A DNA stretch of 64,000 nt. It comes from Protula sp. h YS-2021 (lineage: Eukaryota > Annelida > Polychaeta > Sabellida > Serpulidae). The stretch is from assembly GCA_949752745.1 (NCBI GenBank), contig OX457033.1:17957907-18021906 (forward strand), read 5' to 3'. A model generated the notes under the pieces. It worked only from the letters and a program-made list of their open reading frames with translations. It made no database searches and was not told the DNA's origin. Below are positions 22,397 through 35,966 of the stretch, piece by piece. The position numbers and the translations under genes were made by a program. The number at the start of each line of letters is the position of its first letter. Position 1 is the stretch's first letter.

Positions 22397-25300
22397 TCTT
22401 TGGCAGCAGTATATCTCTAAAACACGAAATGTAAAACACACATAATAATACTCACTGACATAATGTTATTGCTTGCGGTCAATTGTAAAATAAATATCAG
22501 ATTATCAAAGGAAGAGCTAACTACACAGTAGCGCCTGACGCACCGCTGAAACATATAAGAATGAAAATAGCCTTGAAAACATGTAAGCTTTTTTTCTTTG
22601 CTTTCAAGATGTACCAACTGGCAAATGCAAAGGAACGCATGTACAGCATACAATATGACATTTTATGTTAAAATCCATAATCATCCAGTTGATATTTATT
22701 ACGGCTTCATTGACTTTCTTTGTGGCTGGAGCTCTAACATCTTCATATACTGAAACTAGAAGCTGTAGGAGTTGTTGTGATTTGAAAAATATTTATATTT
22801 TATGCTATTTTCTTACAATAGGATAATATCAAGATTGCTTCAGATATTACCTATTAATTCTCAAATAAATTTGGACAAAAGAGATTTCTTCTTAACGTTT
22901 TCATTTCAGTGACGGCAGTGTGTGTTTTACTGGAAGAATTGAGTTTCGGTACACATCTTGAAATCTTCATGGTTTAATTTCGAACAGACAAAAAAACAAA
23001 CGAACTGAAAATATTTTTAACTAATCTATTTAAGAATTTTGTCTACTTCGTGCAGAATTATTTTTTATTAAAACAAACCTGTAATAATAGATAGGTATTC
23101 CAAACAATATGGAATTTCAAGAGTCCCACAAAATTCCACAACAATAGACGGTTTGATAAAAATTGGAAATGATATGGGAAAATCCTTGAAGATTTAAAAG
23201 TCCCTCAGATTAATACTAACAGATTATACGCTTTTAGTGTGTTACGATCAAAGAATGAGAATATATTTTTTTGTTGAACTGTAAGTAATACTCAATGCAC
23301 AAACAATTTTTTACCTTTACCATGCTATTATATCCTTCCGATGCTGATATTCTTAGCTTTATCTCCCTTTTATATGCTTCCGCTGCTTATATTCTTATCT
23401 TTATCTCCACCACTATATCTTTCTGCTGTTTATATTCTTAACTTTATCTCCCCTTTATCTCCAACTGCTTATATTTTTACTTTTATCCTCGCTATCATAT
23501 CCGTGCGCTGCTTATATTCTTGTTCTTAGAATTCCATAGAAATAAGTTGATTCTACATTTATCCAAACATGACTTCGTTCATTACGATCTTCATTGTGGT
23601 TTTATTATTAAATTTTGTCATTGTTGACTCGTATCTTATTTTTCTAATGTGTTCTTAGTTTGGCAACTATCAATACCACTAGTATTATAGTGTTAGTATA
23701 TCAATTTATAGAGATAAAATCCTAGAACCTAAAAACAAACTACTGGTCTTATACTTCACGTCTTAGAGGTACATGTCTGATAGTGCAATAATACGGCATT
23801 AGTTTATTCAATAGCTTCTTTATAGAAGGCTTAGTAGGTGACAGTATACAATGGGACAACATTGTACACTATAAGAATGTGTTAAAGAAAGGGAGCTCCT
23901 GTCTTGCGGAAAATACATTGATTGATGCATGACGTTAACGTAGTAAATACTATACATATTAATACTGTAATATAACACGGGGCATGTAACTTATGCTATC
24001 TATTTACGAATGTATGTAAGTGTTCAACTGCACATGACAAACTGTGTGTTTCTGTTTACATAAAATCGATCATACACTGTAAACGGGAAATAAAATATAA
24101 ATTGTGTTAAGTACTGCATTAGCTATATTTTACGAAATCAATGTCAGAGCCGAAATTTTTGCTGCGTAAGTGGAAACGTACCCAGGTGTGCCGAGCGTTG
24201 TTGCTATGTAGCAGATTCAGATTTGGTATGATGACTTTGTGCATAGTTTTGATAATGCGTTCGTAAAATAACATATACACTAATTTTGTTTTTGTTGGCT
24301 AACAGCGTCACATAAAAACTATTATTTATTTATTTATCCTATATGCGACACTGGCTATCACAGTTCAAATTGTAATAGAGTCGTCCGTAAATAATAAAAA
24401 ATGAACAAAATAGTATTTTCTCGTAACTCTCAGGTTGTGTTTGAATTTTTCTTTCGGTAATTAGTCCTTGGTCTCAGCGCGAGATATAACAGCGTTTGGG
24501 AGAAAGGTAGGATATTTAGGGTCTTGAGGTTTGGGTGTTGTCCATCTGTCTTTCCGACTCTCCTTCGACCTAGAAGCCCGACTGCCCCTCTTAACGTAAA
24601 TCCATCACTGACTGTTACTCCACCCTAATAATTCGTTTCACGAGGTATTTGGAATATAGATGCCCTATCATAATGGATAGGTTACGTTATTTTAATTTTG
24701 TCTTTGCCAAATATCAAGGTCACATTGATCGCCAGCTTGGATTTCCATCTCCTATTTCCTGTCAACGCCATAATGCAAAACCTACTTTACTGATCATTAC
24801 CCAAAATTAGGCTGGTTTTAACCACCAGACAAGCATTCTTGGAGTTGATTTATGGGCGGCTTCTACTATCTGCAAGTTTTCTGGTTTTACGTCAGTCATC
24901 CTCTTATTTAAATAAAAGTACACATCATAGCAGCTTAGAGCCTCCTCCCCTGAGCCCCTTCCCCACCCACGCACATCTACACAGCAAGTGCAAAAACTAA
25001 AGAAATATATCTGCTTTATACATAGCAAATTTCAGCTTATACCCGTTTAATAAGTTCTTTTCACATCATTAAATATATCACCGATGTCAATAATAAAGCA
25101 TGCTGTGGATTTGAAAGAGCAATGTTGTTTTCGCAGAATCCTCCAGCGTGTTGGCAGAACACAAGATATGTACTGGAACCATCCTAGAGGTTTAATCAAC
25201 TGCGGATTGCAGATGAAGTTTCTTTTGTTTATTGGAATAGCGATACCAACTCTATTCCTAAATTTATGCAATATTATAAACAGAAGCTGAATTAAGTTCA

Positions 25301-25610
25301 AGATTTGTTATCCTGGCCGGTATCAAAGGATTCGAGATAGCTTCACTTCTCTGAGCTAAGCAAAAACAGGGGGTTGGACCAGTCCTCAGTGAATTAAAAT
25401 AAATGTCATATAAATATTCAGTAAATAGTTATATAAATATTATCTGGGCTGCGCCATTAATTCTGAAGTGTAATTAATAAACGCACATCTGAACTCAATT
25501 AAACACCTTTTAATACTGGTTTTTGCTATGACATAAAGGTTCATTTTTAGTTTTTCATTGTTTGGACATCAGCTTATTTGCCAAGTTTAACCGATATTAA
25601 GTATATTACC
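22397..25610. other. Intergenic spacer, no gene seen
   Basis: No recognisable exon. A pyrimidine-rich tandem repeat occupies 23325-23525 and is listed separately. Open frames near 22417-22653, 24807-25028 and 25047-25301 have no recognisable domains. Confidence 0.5.
23325..23525. repeat. Pyrimidine-rich tandem repeat, about 42-45 base period
   Basis: Four or five degenerate copies of a unit containing GCTTATATTCTTATCTTTATC. The plus-strand open frame here just reads the repeat. Confidence 0.7.
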
Positions 25611-28600
25611 ATGAAAATCTTGCTGCTTTTGCTAATTAGTGTGACAGGTATGGTTACGTAATGGGATCTAAAGTTTTTCACACAATTTTCGAAATCTTTG
25701 CACACAACCGTAAAAAGAAACCTTCTACGATAGATTGTTTGCCATAAATTCGAACCTTGTATTTGAGCTTTATTTTCAAAATGCTCATCATGCAAAGCTA
25801 CTCCAAAACAAAAGTTTACGGAATGAACCGACCCCATTGTAAGCTGAGGGGGGATTTTCGCTGCCTTTGCTTGAAAGAGCATTTATTCCATGATCTTTAA
25901 CAAAATTTTTGACATCGCCAATTGACTATTACGATAATGTGAATATTACAAAAGATGCTGCTCCACCTCCCAATGGGTAAATACATTGGTACAGCCCTTT
26001 ACTCCTAACTTACATTGTGCCTGGAAGATGGGCGTTTTTTCAAATATAAGCCGTTATTTTTTAGGAGCAACGATAAATTGAAAAGTGTTATCCCAGGTAT
26101 GATCAAACGTACTTTCTCTTATAAACCCATTATTACCCTATTATATATTGCTGTGAGTTGAGCAGCCTTCACAAACAAAAAAAAAAGAGAAAACAAGAAC
26201 ACCAAGCTTCCAGGAAACAAGGTTTGTCTGCTAACACAGCTTTTCGCCCGACTGTGAGCCCTTGCCCGTCCTCCAATGAAATTCCTGTATCCATGCTTGC
26301 CCCAACCCCAAAAGGGCGCAGCTGTATCCTTTCATGAAATCTTCCTTGGTCTTTTTATAAACGCTCCGAAATGACACTGTGAATATGCAGTCTTACAATA
26401 AACACGACACGCTACATGTTCAATGGAGCTACATAAAATGCAGCCATTGCCCCATCATGTGCATATAAATATGCATTTATATTCTTTCCTCTTCGAAGTC
26501 TATTTTGTGTGCAGAAGGGAAAGGGAAGGAAATATTTGGCGTTTTGAGGAACGAGAATGTTTTACGGTAAAATGCAGCAAAAACCCATAATAACTCAAGC
26601 TAATAAGAAGTAACCACAAAATCAACATGATAATAAAATATGTGTAAAATGTGTAATTTTTATGCATGATTCTTGTCTATGATTGTTATTTCTTCTGGTT
26701 TTTTGCCTTTTTCTAAAATATTTAAGCTTTGGACCAGCTCTCATACTGATGCTTGTGAGGAAAGTTCCTCTCCGAATATTCAGCGCGCTATGATTCAAAC
26801 CACCGAGAAACAGCATAAAATTACCATTAAAGACGTAAAAACAGTAATACTCCATGTTTTAATGCCCCCTCCCAAAATACGGTCTGCCCAAATGCAATGA
26901 AGAGTTATAATATTCTGTTAGGTATTTTCGAAAACGTTGTGACAACATCGAAGGAACTGATCTGGTTGAGTTCATAAAATATCACTAATTATTCCTTCAC
27001 CAAGTACAGTCGTCAGAATGACAACAAAGTTCATTGACAGACTGTGGTTTTCACGAAATTGTAAACATTAAATTTTCATAACCTAAAATCTATAACTGTC
27101 ATATTGCAGATCTTGAAAACATTTCAAATTTAGCTGAAACGTTTCAAATTTTTCGAAAACGTTGTGACAACATCGAAGGAACTGATCTGGTTGAGTTCAT
27201 AAAATATCACTAATTATTCCTTCACCAAGTACAGTCGTCAGAATGACAACAAAGTTCATTGACAGACTGTGGTTTTCACGAAATTGTAAACCTTAAATTT
27301 TCATAACCTGAAATCTATAACTGTCATATTGCAGATCTTGAAAACATTTCAAATTTAGCTGAAACGATATGGAGTTAAATATCACGGGGCTTCCTGTCTA
27401 GATATGGCTTTTCTAAATTTTAGAGATTACCTATGGAACAAATGTTTCTTTGTATTTTTAGGTTGTTCACGATATTCAGAGAATGAGTTTTTTGACGATA
27501 TGTGTAAAAACTTTGAATACGTTGATAGGTAATCAGTGTGATTAGTGCAGAATGTAAAACAAATTTCTCATCTCTCAAATAACAATGTTTAACAATAATA
27601 ACTGTTTCAAGAAAATCAAGTATTTGTGTAAATTTTAAGTGTTCACTATGACCATTAATGAATTATGTACCATGTAACGATCGTGATGGCTATATTTCAT
27701 AACTGAGCTCATGAAGCACGTCTTTACAGATGTCCGTGATGCTTGTGATGGTAGCCTGCGGGAGTTGACTTTTCCAGCGCAGCGCTGTGGAAGTAGCATT
27801 GGCCCTGGATGTGCCTAGTAACTTATTCCGTGCAGTGACGTCACCCTTGCCGCTTGTGCTGGCTTGAAGCCATGACTGCACCTCCTCTGGCATCTCCGCG
27901 CCTAAAAATTGTAAATAGACTGCGCAGTGCGTTGGGTTTCAATTGCTAAATCTTCATATTTTAGTTCCATAAATGAATTGGGATATAGTTTTTCTAGCTG
28001 CTTGCGTGCAGTTAAATCCTGTTTCATTTTACGACAGATTAAATGAGCATCTTTGATCATCTCTCCCTGCTTATTCTTCCCCATGCCAGGAGATCGCGAT
28101 AGTTCAAGCCCGCGAGGATCGCGAAAATAGTGAATGATTTTGATGTCTGGACTTAGAGCTAATATATGTGCAACATTCTCCATTCGTAGACGTATGATCT
28201 TAGCTCCTCGTACATTTGATTCATGGCATGGTGTCAATAATTTTTCAATGCACGCGTCTGATCTTCTTTGTGCGTTTAAAATACACTTGTTGTGCTCTGT
28301 GAATTGATTAACTTTGCTACTGGCTGCAGGAGTCAAATTTCGAGCATGGAATGAGCTAAATTGTGTTGTTAGCGATATATTTTCCAAATAGTATCTTTCA
28401 TTTTGTAAAGGGTATCCATAAATTTGTTTAAAGCAATTAAACTCTCTTTCTCCATCAAAATATTGCCCACAGGTATTGTGTAAGTGATTTTTGCACTTAA
28501 AAGCTGGCGTGAAAGAATGTCCTGCCGAATTCCTTTTAGCACTGCTCTCTTTTAAGCAATTTAAATAACCCTTGAACTTTATTTCTTTGTTCTTTGTCAT

Positions 28601-30613
28601 TGAAAGGAAGTCTTGGAAGATTTCAGCAGGCAACCTAAACAACAAAGGCATTTTTATTATAATTATCAATCTATTACTTGAAAAAAATGTGATGAAAATG
28701 ATACCGTGTGGTGCGCGTCTTGTCTGATCATGCTTTAAATGTACAGCATAATAAAAAAAGTACTCTATTTTTAATATGTCTCAGAAGTGCCCGACAATGC
28801 CATAACTCAATGGTGGTTAACAAAGTTTTGATCAAGGAGTGGGGAGGGGGCGCTGGTTCAACTTAAAAACATAACCTGAATGAGCGAGTTTAACAGCAAA
28901 CGTTTGTGTGAAAATTAGAAAATAAGAAAATTGTCTAATGTTCGACTTTAGAAAAGGGATTGTAACCCCTGATTCCTATCCCCACTCCCTTTAATTTTCC
29001 ACTGCACAGGGATCAGAAAACAAATCACATATCTTCATAAACTGTAAATGTCACAACTCATCAGTTTCAGCTAGAGTAATTTTAAAACCATCCATTCTTA
29101 TGATAGTGTTGTACCACGTCACTACTAATATTCTATAAATTTTATGTTTGTTTGTGTGGCGTACCTTTCGAGATTACAAGACAACAAATCTGTAACATAC
29201 TGTGCAATCACTTCTGCTTCCTGCACTGTGGGCCATCTGTCGTTAAGCAATTATGTATACATTATTAATATAGAATAATACATCATACTGTCAAATACCG
29301 AAAAAGAAAAGAGAAAAATACAGACATTATTGCAATTTATTTTTTGTGGAACTTCAGTAGAGCGACAATGTTATTCTGTTATTCAATAGTGTATGTCGCA
29401 TTTTTATTACATATTTTTAAATTTTAAGCTAATTTCTATTTCTTGACGTTATATATATATATACACTTGCAGCGAAAGTATATACAAACGTTAATTTTTT
29501 AGCTAACTGTATTCCTTGAAGCCTAAAATCAATTGCTCTAGTTGTATCACGCAAACAATATCATATTAGGTGAATTTTTGCTTGTTAAATATGTTAAATA
29601 GGTTATATTTATCAATTTACATTCGGATGTTTTAGTTGCTAACTGCGCAGTTAACGCAAACAGTTAACTAGTTATATTTAGCTTTTGTGAATACGATCCC
29701 AGGCGAGATGTACATACCGGGAGTTTCCGAAAAGAAGCCCCCCCCCCATATAAAAGCCCCGGGGCTCTTATAAGGAAACTGTTTCCCAATAGAAGCCCTG
29801 GGGCTTCTATTTGGAGTTAACATGAAGACCTGAAAAAATCGTTTCCTAATAAAAGCCCCCTACTTCCATGCAAAGTATTTTTAGAACTCGTGTTTACTCC
29901 CACGCAGACACGGTGCACTTAATCCTTAGATATGAGGCAGCCTCTAGAATGTTCTGCGTCGTTGCTTAATCCTGTGCTTTGCACAAGACGAACAGACACC
30001 CCCTCCCCACTGCCACCTTTACTCCGGAGTATTACTGGAAATGTAACGGGCCGCGCACTGAAACGGGCGGCGTGATGTTGCCCCTCCTTCCCTGCAGTCT
30101 TTTGAGAACTCGTGTTTACTCACAATGCAGACACGGTGCACTTAATCCTTTGATGTGAGGGAAACCCCTAGACACGTTCTGCTTAATTCTCTGCTTCGCA
30201 CAAGCAACTCCTCCCCCCCCCCCTCCGCTTTACCAGACTTTTTTAGCTGCTGTTGTTTTCGTGTGTTTTGTTAGTTTTTGCCTATATGGGCAGCATGTAG
30301 TGCTTAAATAAGAGATTGATGGTAAATTTTCTTTTTTTTTCATAAAAACTTATCGACAACCCCCCCCCCCACCATCTACAAAATAGAAGCCCCGGGGCTC
30401 TAATTAGGAAACTGTTTCCTGATAGAAGCCCCGGAGCTTCTATTTGGTTTCTAAATGAGCGCCTGAAATTGGGCAGTTTCCAAATAGAAGCCCTGGGCTT
30501 TTTTTCGGAAACCCCCGGTATCCTTGTCTTTCCTTTAGAACTATGAGCACTCCTTTCTTTAAGATGTATTCCTTTTTTTCAGGAATTGTTCATACTTATG
30601 TTCTATGCTATGA
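25611..30613 (+). CDS. Possible small secreted four-cysteine peptide (three exons)
   Basis: No family recognised. Three plus-strand exons join in phase: 25611-25647 (MKILLLLLISVT, donor G|GTATGG), 27462-27528 (acceptor after TTTTTAG, donor GATAG|GTAATC) and 30583-30613 (acceptor CTTTTTTTCAG). They give 44 residues ending at TGA 30611-30613. The first 12-13 residues look like a signal peptide core. The rest is acidic with four cysteines spaced C-X12-C-X9-C-X3-C. The second and third exons lie near or inside the antiparallel sulfotransferase gene, and a 225-base tandem duplication sits in intron 1. Exons are so short that chance assembly is possible, and the third exon could be replaced by another. 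A transcript is needed. Confidence 0.35.
26926..27366. repeat. Recent 225-base tandem direct duplication
   Basis: Copy 1 is 26926-27150 and copy 2 is 27151-27366. They are near identical, with only a few substitutions (for example AAACATTAAA against AAACCTTAAA). Such low divergence indicates a recent event or a length polymorphism. No coding sequence is evident inside. It lies about 100 bases before the candidate exon at 27462. Confidence 0.95.
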
Positions 30614-33087
30614 CGGCGATCGACCAGTTGAATGAAATATATTTCAAAATTTATTACTCAAGATCGGGATTAAAACTTTAGAACATCCTCGATGTTGGTT
30701 TGATTTAATAAGTTTAATTATAAACTGGGCTCTGACCTGGCAGTGCCGTTGCGATAACGAAAGACTTCCATAGACTTCATTCCAAACTGCGTCCCATACA
30801 AAGCTGAATAAATACCATACAGCGGTTCAAAGTGATAAAATCCTTTCTTGTTCCTATTAATAACTTCTCCAAGGAACGACGACCCACTCCTGGAATACGT
30901 CACAAATATTACTTTACTGGCTTGAATGCTGTCAGACTGTATTCCAGAAGTTGTCTTGTGATCAATTGAAGTCTTTGTATCAGTTGCAATAATTGGGACG
31001 TCACTAAGTAACGTTGATGACCTGTTTAGGTTAGCTGTTATCACGTGTCGGTTATCGACGTTCTCTATTGCAGTTTTTCTATTAACCTGTGAAAGCAAAC
31101 AAGTAATTCTATTTGGTATTTCTTTTTAGATACGCGTTTTGCAGACAATTAATAGACGTATGCAACTTATGACGTTTGCTAATGATTTTAAAGATGTACT
31201 TGTGACATACCTACTATGGCAACATTAACGTGTAGCAATATCAAAACACTATCTAAAACGGAGCATTAGGCTCACACGACAAGAAATAGCCTTTGTTTCA
31301 TAACCAATTACTATTTATGAGACACATGTGAATATGAATAAGCTGTGTTCCACTTAAAGCCTGGTGATGTTGTTGTCTTTTTATTAAATATGCTTTTGTC
31401 ACCAAAACAAAATAAAATACACCAAACTAAAGTAAACTACTAATGACGTTTGCCACTTTTCATGGATTTTGTAATGTATTATTCAAGTTGGTAATTCATA
31501 GCAATTCGGTAATTCAATGCATCATGGAAAGAAGTTTTGTTTTACTTTACTTCCTATTGTTCTTACTGGTTACCATATTTTTCCATGCCTGTTTAAAAAC
31601 TTTCCAAAATGTTGGCGACCAGTTACAGTCAAATTACACTGTTTTAAACTAAATGTGGGGAATCTCATAACTTAAATATCTTAACGCAAAGTTTAAAAAC
31701 AACAGTGAAGAACGTGAAGTTGCACTGATCCCACCCCAATATCCCCTATGCCATGACGGGAAGTATTAAACAAAACACCAACTTTTAACGAAATGTACAG
31801 TTAACGCACTTAGTTTTAGTTTCTAAAGTCAGAAAAAACCGTATTGTTTCTCATCCCATTCGGTTTCTCTCCCAGTTTGTTTGTACACGGTTGAACTTTT
31901 CCTCTTTGAAAATTTCCATGATCTCACTTTAGCCAAATTTCTGGATTCATTTATTAAAATCTATTATTTTTTGGTGGAAGTTTGTAAAACTTTTATATGA
32001 CATAACGTTTACATCAATTTATACGATGCTATTTAAGTTCATCGCCCGAAAATTCAAACACAATATTTTGAGAAAACTTGTCTTGCCTTACTGGTGAATG
32101 TTTTATTTTCAGAACCGGCCGATCATTTGACTTCTTTTCTTAACTAGAAATTCAAGTCACTTATTACTAGCGATTTTAGTTAAACTGTTGAGTGATTTGT
32201 TTTTTTTTGTCACATATGGTTACATATGATTGCAAATACACTCTTTGTGCTTCAACCATTTCACGATGGGATTGCTAAAGAACATTTATTGAAATATATG
32301 AAACAAGGATTTGTTATTTAGTGAGTGTTCTGCTAGGTAAATGAAGAATGTAGCTGAAAATTAAAATCAATTTTTGTTTCTCTATCTCTTTCATAAGCTA
32401 AAATATTTGTTACGTTTAAAAGAAAATGTGGTTCTCGTCTCACGCCTGAGGTGCTATACATCAGTCGATTTAATATTCTAGTATATCTAAGTCCTAGATA
32501 GCCAACATTTAATCCTGGCAAAATCGTCCAAATGGATCAAATTTATGCGTACTTACGGTGTCTCGGGACTTGGTTTGCATCAAATACGAGCTTTTGAAGA
32601 GAAGGCAATATCCCAGCAGTAAACCAGTGATACCAACGAGTGCACTTCTCAAACTCTGCTTACTACTGAAAACATAAATCGTGCCTCACGTCATATCCTA
32701 TCCAAGCCGTATAATATGTCATTCAATAAGCATATCTGGTTTAAATCCTCAAATATGGCTCTTTCTACACGATTTTTTAAAGAAAACATTTTTCCTTTCA
32801 CAGGCCACTCAATCTAGTTCTGTTAATCTATAACTATAAATGCTGTCTATATAAAACGTAATTCATTAAAAATCATATCATCTAAACTGATATTTCAACG
32901 ATATCATACTTTTTTTACTGCACAGACTAAAACCCGGAAAATGAAAAAAACCGGAATAACTAGATTAATTTATTATCCTAACTAATTTATTATTAATTAT
33001 ATATTATTACAGAGATTTTATTATAACAATATAATAATGAATAAATTCTAATGAATGCAAATATACAGTTTCCTTTTTATACCTCAT
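27690..33087 (-). CDS. Carbohydrate 6-O-sulfotransferase-like protein with one frameshift
   Basis: Predicted Golgi type II enzyme of the CHST1-7 group, using PAPS to sulfate Gal, GalNAc or GlcNAc. Exons: 33083-33087 (ATGAG only, tentative), 32557-32665, 30737-31086, 29165-29236, 27690-28634. All introns are in phase. Features: membrane anchor at about residues 10-25; 5'-PAPS motif TYSRSGSSFLG at about 101-111, followed by FEPLYGIY; 3'-PAPS motif HYFRDPRGLELSRS at about 347-360; then FMELKYEDLA and, in a shifted frame, MPEEVQSWLQ and a C-terminal WKSQLPQ block. The last exon loses one base in an A run (T run on the minus strand) at 27904-27908, so translation would stop about 75 codons early. 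With the missing base the product would be about 493 residues. Either a sequencing/assembly indel or a young pseudogene; everything else looks intact. Confidence 0.8.
27904..27908 (-). other. Frameshift in a homopolymer of the sulfotransferase last exon
   Basis: The minus strand reads TAC AAT TTT TAG at this point, ending the conserved IYNF. The conserved continuation (LGAEMPEEV) is present in the +1 frame with no splice signals between the two. Five T's are present where six would keep the frame. Confidence 0.85.
29717..30518. mobile_element. 0.8 kb transposon with palindromic GAAGCCCCGGGGCTTC modules
   Basis: Inverted ends CCGGGAGTTTCCGAAAAG (left) and the complement of CCGGGGGTTTCCGAAAAA (right) are flanked by TA on both sides (29715-29716 and 30519-30520). 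Subterminal regions contain several AATAGAAGCCCCGGGGCTTCTATT-like palindromes separated by GGAAACTGTTTCC blocks. The centre has a diverged direct repeat of about 110 bases (starting near 29885 and 30103, both AGAACTCGTGTTTACTC). No transposase coding was seen. Located in an intron of the carbohydrate sulfotransferase gene, just upstream of the candidate peptide exon at 30583. Confidence 0.8.
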
Positions 33088-34289
33088 GTTTGTGTTTATA
33101 TCCAAATTATATGATGCTGTTTCATACGAAAGGAGTTATGCTTGTCACCGTGTAAAAACTCCCCATTTATAAGTTCAAATTTGGGTATAAGATCGAAACG
33201 GCAGAATAGTTATCAGGGACTCTATTCAGAATGTAAATAACTCAACTCCCATTGACGCCTTGGGACCCTTTTCCACTGCCTCGGATCACTTATTCACTCG
33301 TCTGTGAATGGTGATCAAACAATATGCAAGCCTTTTTCCACGAAAGAACAGCGTATTAGCTGACGCTTTCTAAAATAATCCAGTGAGCACACATATACAC
33401 AGGCATACTTTGTATAGTGGTTTACTGACCTTCTGAAAATTTACACTGAGACTTGATATGGGGAAAATTGTAAATATCTGCGGATATGCTTGCGGAACTG
33501 GCATTATTGGTGGTCACTTCACTGGCCTAATGATTTAAGAGTTCTGTTTCTGAACCCATGAGGTAGACTTTGAAAATAAAATATGAATTTTTGAAGTAAT
33601 CTCTTACAAAACATTTTAATACTGATATAATTTCCTTGAAGATGTTATGCGTACTATAGATTTAAAAGCACAGAGGTAGACTGTAACTTTGCAAAAAAGA
33701 AGACCTTCTAGGGCTTGATAAAATGTATTATTAATTTTTTTTTCTGTTAACAATAGCGCGTCAACATTAAAAAGACCTGCTTACAAATTTTTACACCATG
33801 TTGTCAGGCCATACCATGTAGTTATCATTTTAGAAGTTTGTCTTATAAATTGACATTGAGAAAAAACTCAATGAGAATTTAAATGTCAAAACAATAAACA
33901 ATAGCGAAGTGGAGTGTGAGAAGCATTATACCGGGCTATGGCCCAACATGCCAATCCACACCTCTGGTGAGTAGAACGTCATCTCAAAATAGCTGCTGTC
34001 ACAAGTTTTCTTAGCATGCTTTATTTCATGCTCAAAGTTTTTCAGAATATATGATTTAATAATTTAGTATTCATTAGTTTTATTAAGAATTGAATTCTCT
34101 AGAAAAATTGTAATTTTAAATTTTCAGGACATTCAAAATGCTAAATAAAAACTAATTGTCTTGCAGCTTTAAATTTAATTTATAATTTTGGCTCCCTGTT
34201 TTGCATAATTGTGTGTTCTTTATGTCTCGTATATTTCTTGTGATGACAATAGACTAGCGGATATACAATTCTGGTTTAATCACATGGTC

Positions 34290-34590
34290 AATCAATAATG
34301 TGCATCAACATTATGTATTAACACTTTTTATCGACATTGTATATCGACACCTTGTATCAACATTGCGTGTCCACAGTCTATATCAACACTGTGTACGGGA
34401 ATTGTGTATCGAACGGTACATCAACATTGTGTGTAAGGAATGTGTATTAACGGTGTTTTCAACATGTCTCAATCCTGTGTACATGTATCAACACTGTGTG
34501 TCGACACTGTGTCTCAATACTGTATATCAAGGATGTGCATCAATACTGAGTGTCAAAATTGGGTATCGACATGGTGTATCAACTCTGCGC
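34290..34590. repeat. Degenerate tandem repeat, TATCAACACTGTG type
   Basis: At least a dozen copies of a roughly 18-24 base unit related to GTATCAACACTGTGT or GTATCGACATTGT. The two overlapping open frames on the plus strand read this repeat and are not considered genes. Confidence 0.85.
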
Positions 34591-35966
34591 ATCATCTTTT
34601 TTATTTTATTACATCTTCCTCTTATTTAATTTTTTGGTCGAAGTTAATATTTCTGACTTTCCAACATTGCTTCTGCCTTTGCTAATTTAGCTTTTTAGAA
34701 CTATAGGATTCGGGTCCATCCGTCCGTCTGTCCTTCTGTCCTTCCTTCGACACCTTTTAGACTATATAGTGGAGCTGTGCAGCGAATAGCTATTTTGAGA
34801 TTTTGGCAAAAATTAGGAATAATGGGAAAACTTTGAAAATACACCACTATTGACCTATTCAATAGGTGTTTGTCGTGCTGTGCAAAGGGACTCTTTTGAG
34901 ATTTTCGTAAAAATGGGAAAATGGCATGATCGTTAAAATTTCACCATGTTGATTTTTACAATGTTTGCTTGTCGGCGCCATGTAGCCGCAACTGTTCAAG
35001 CGACTCAAATGTTGATTGAAATCCTGTGATTGTTTTACTTGTTATTATTACGCTTTGATTCTTTTTTCTATTATCAGCTCGTCTGGTGAACTAATCTAAG
35101 ACGCTTAGGGCTAAGAAGACACTATTGCATGTCTAGTTGGCCCACCTCTGTTTTTTAAAATTCATTTGCATTTAATATGCAAAACCAGACATTGTATTGA
35201 AGCCCATATATAGGACACATAGAATAATAGAGCTAATACTGGGCGTGTGTGGTATGTGTTGTAGGACGCCCTCAGGTTGAATAGCTTATTTCTCAGCGGG
35301 AATGTTTACCTCCCATGAATGAATGCTACAACACTTGCTATAAAGTTACAGTCTTATTTTGAATAGTTGAAAATTATGCAGTGATAAAAAAACTCTTCAA
35401 AACTAATAAACATTTATATACGTAAACCGCCCATGTGTTGCGTTGTGACGTCACATTAATGCCGTTGATGTCATAACAATGTATTCATCCCAGTAAACAT
35501 TTTAAAGTTCCATCAACTTCCAAATTTTTGTGGATTATTGGCATCTATGTGGCAAAACTCCTGGTGTGGAAGAATATGTAGGTCTTTTATCCGCAGTTGC
35601 CACAATGGGAAGGGGATTCCGCCCACCAGGTCTGCATTGTCTACTTACTGTTGGGAGAGTAACATCATATAGACGCCTTGAAATTATTAATCAAAACACC
35701 GTCAAAACAATGACAGTCATAAAGTATAATGGTCACCGTACCACCAGTGGTCACAAAGTACCATGGTATCAGCAGGTAACACATCAGATATGTATATGAA
35801 ATCTTATTCACGAATAGGTTTTGGATCTTGGCGTATATTTAAAAGGGCTTCAAAGAGAATGAATAGAGCTTCAACTATGGATCAATAACAGCCTAACTAC
35901 AATCAGATTTAATGTTTCAAAAATGAAGTTTCTAGCAACTAAAATCAAAGTCTACACAGCCCCATT

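Noticed and set aside
25611..25985. Stretch 25927-25976 (Asp-Tyr-Tyr-Asp type frame) as a further exon of the small peptide gene
   Set aside because: No acceptor AG with a pyrimidine tract lies just before it, although a GTAAAT donor follows.
35530..35799. 89-residue plus-strand open frame
   Set aside because: No recognisable domain, no splice context; base composition like the surrounding spacer.
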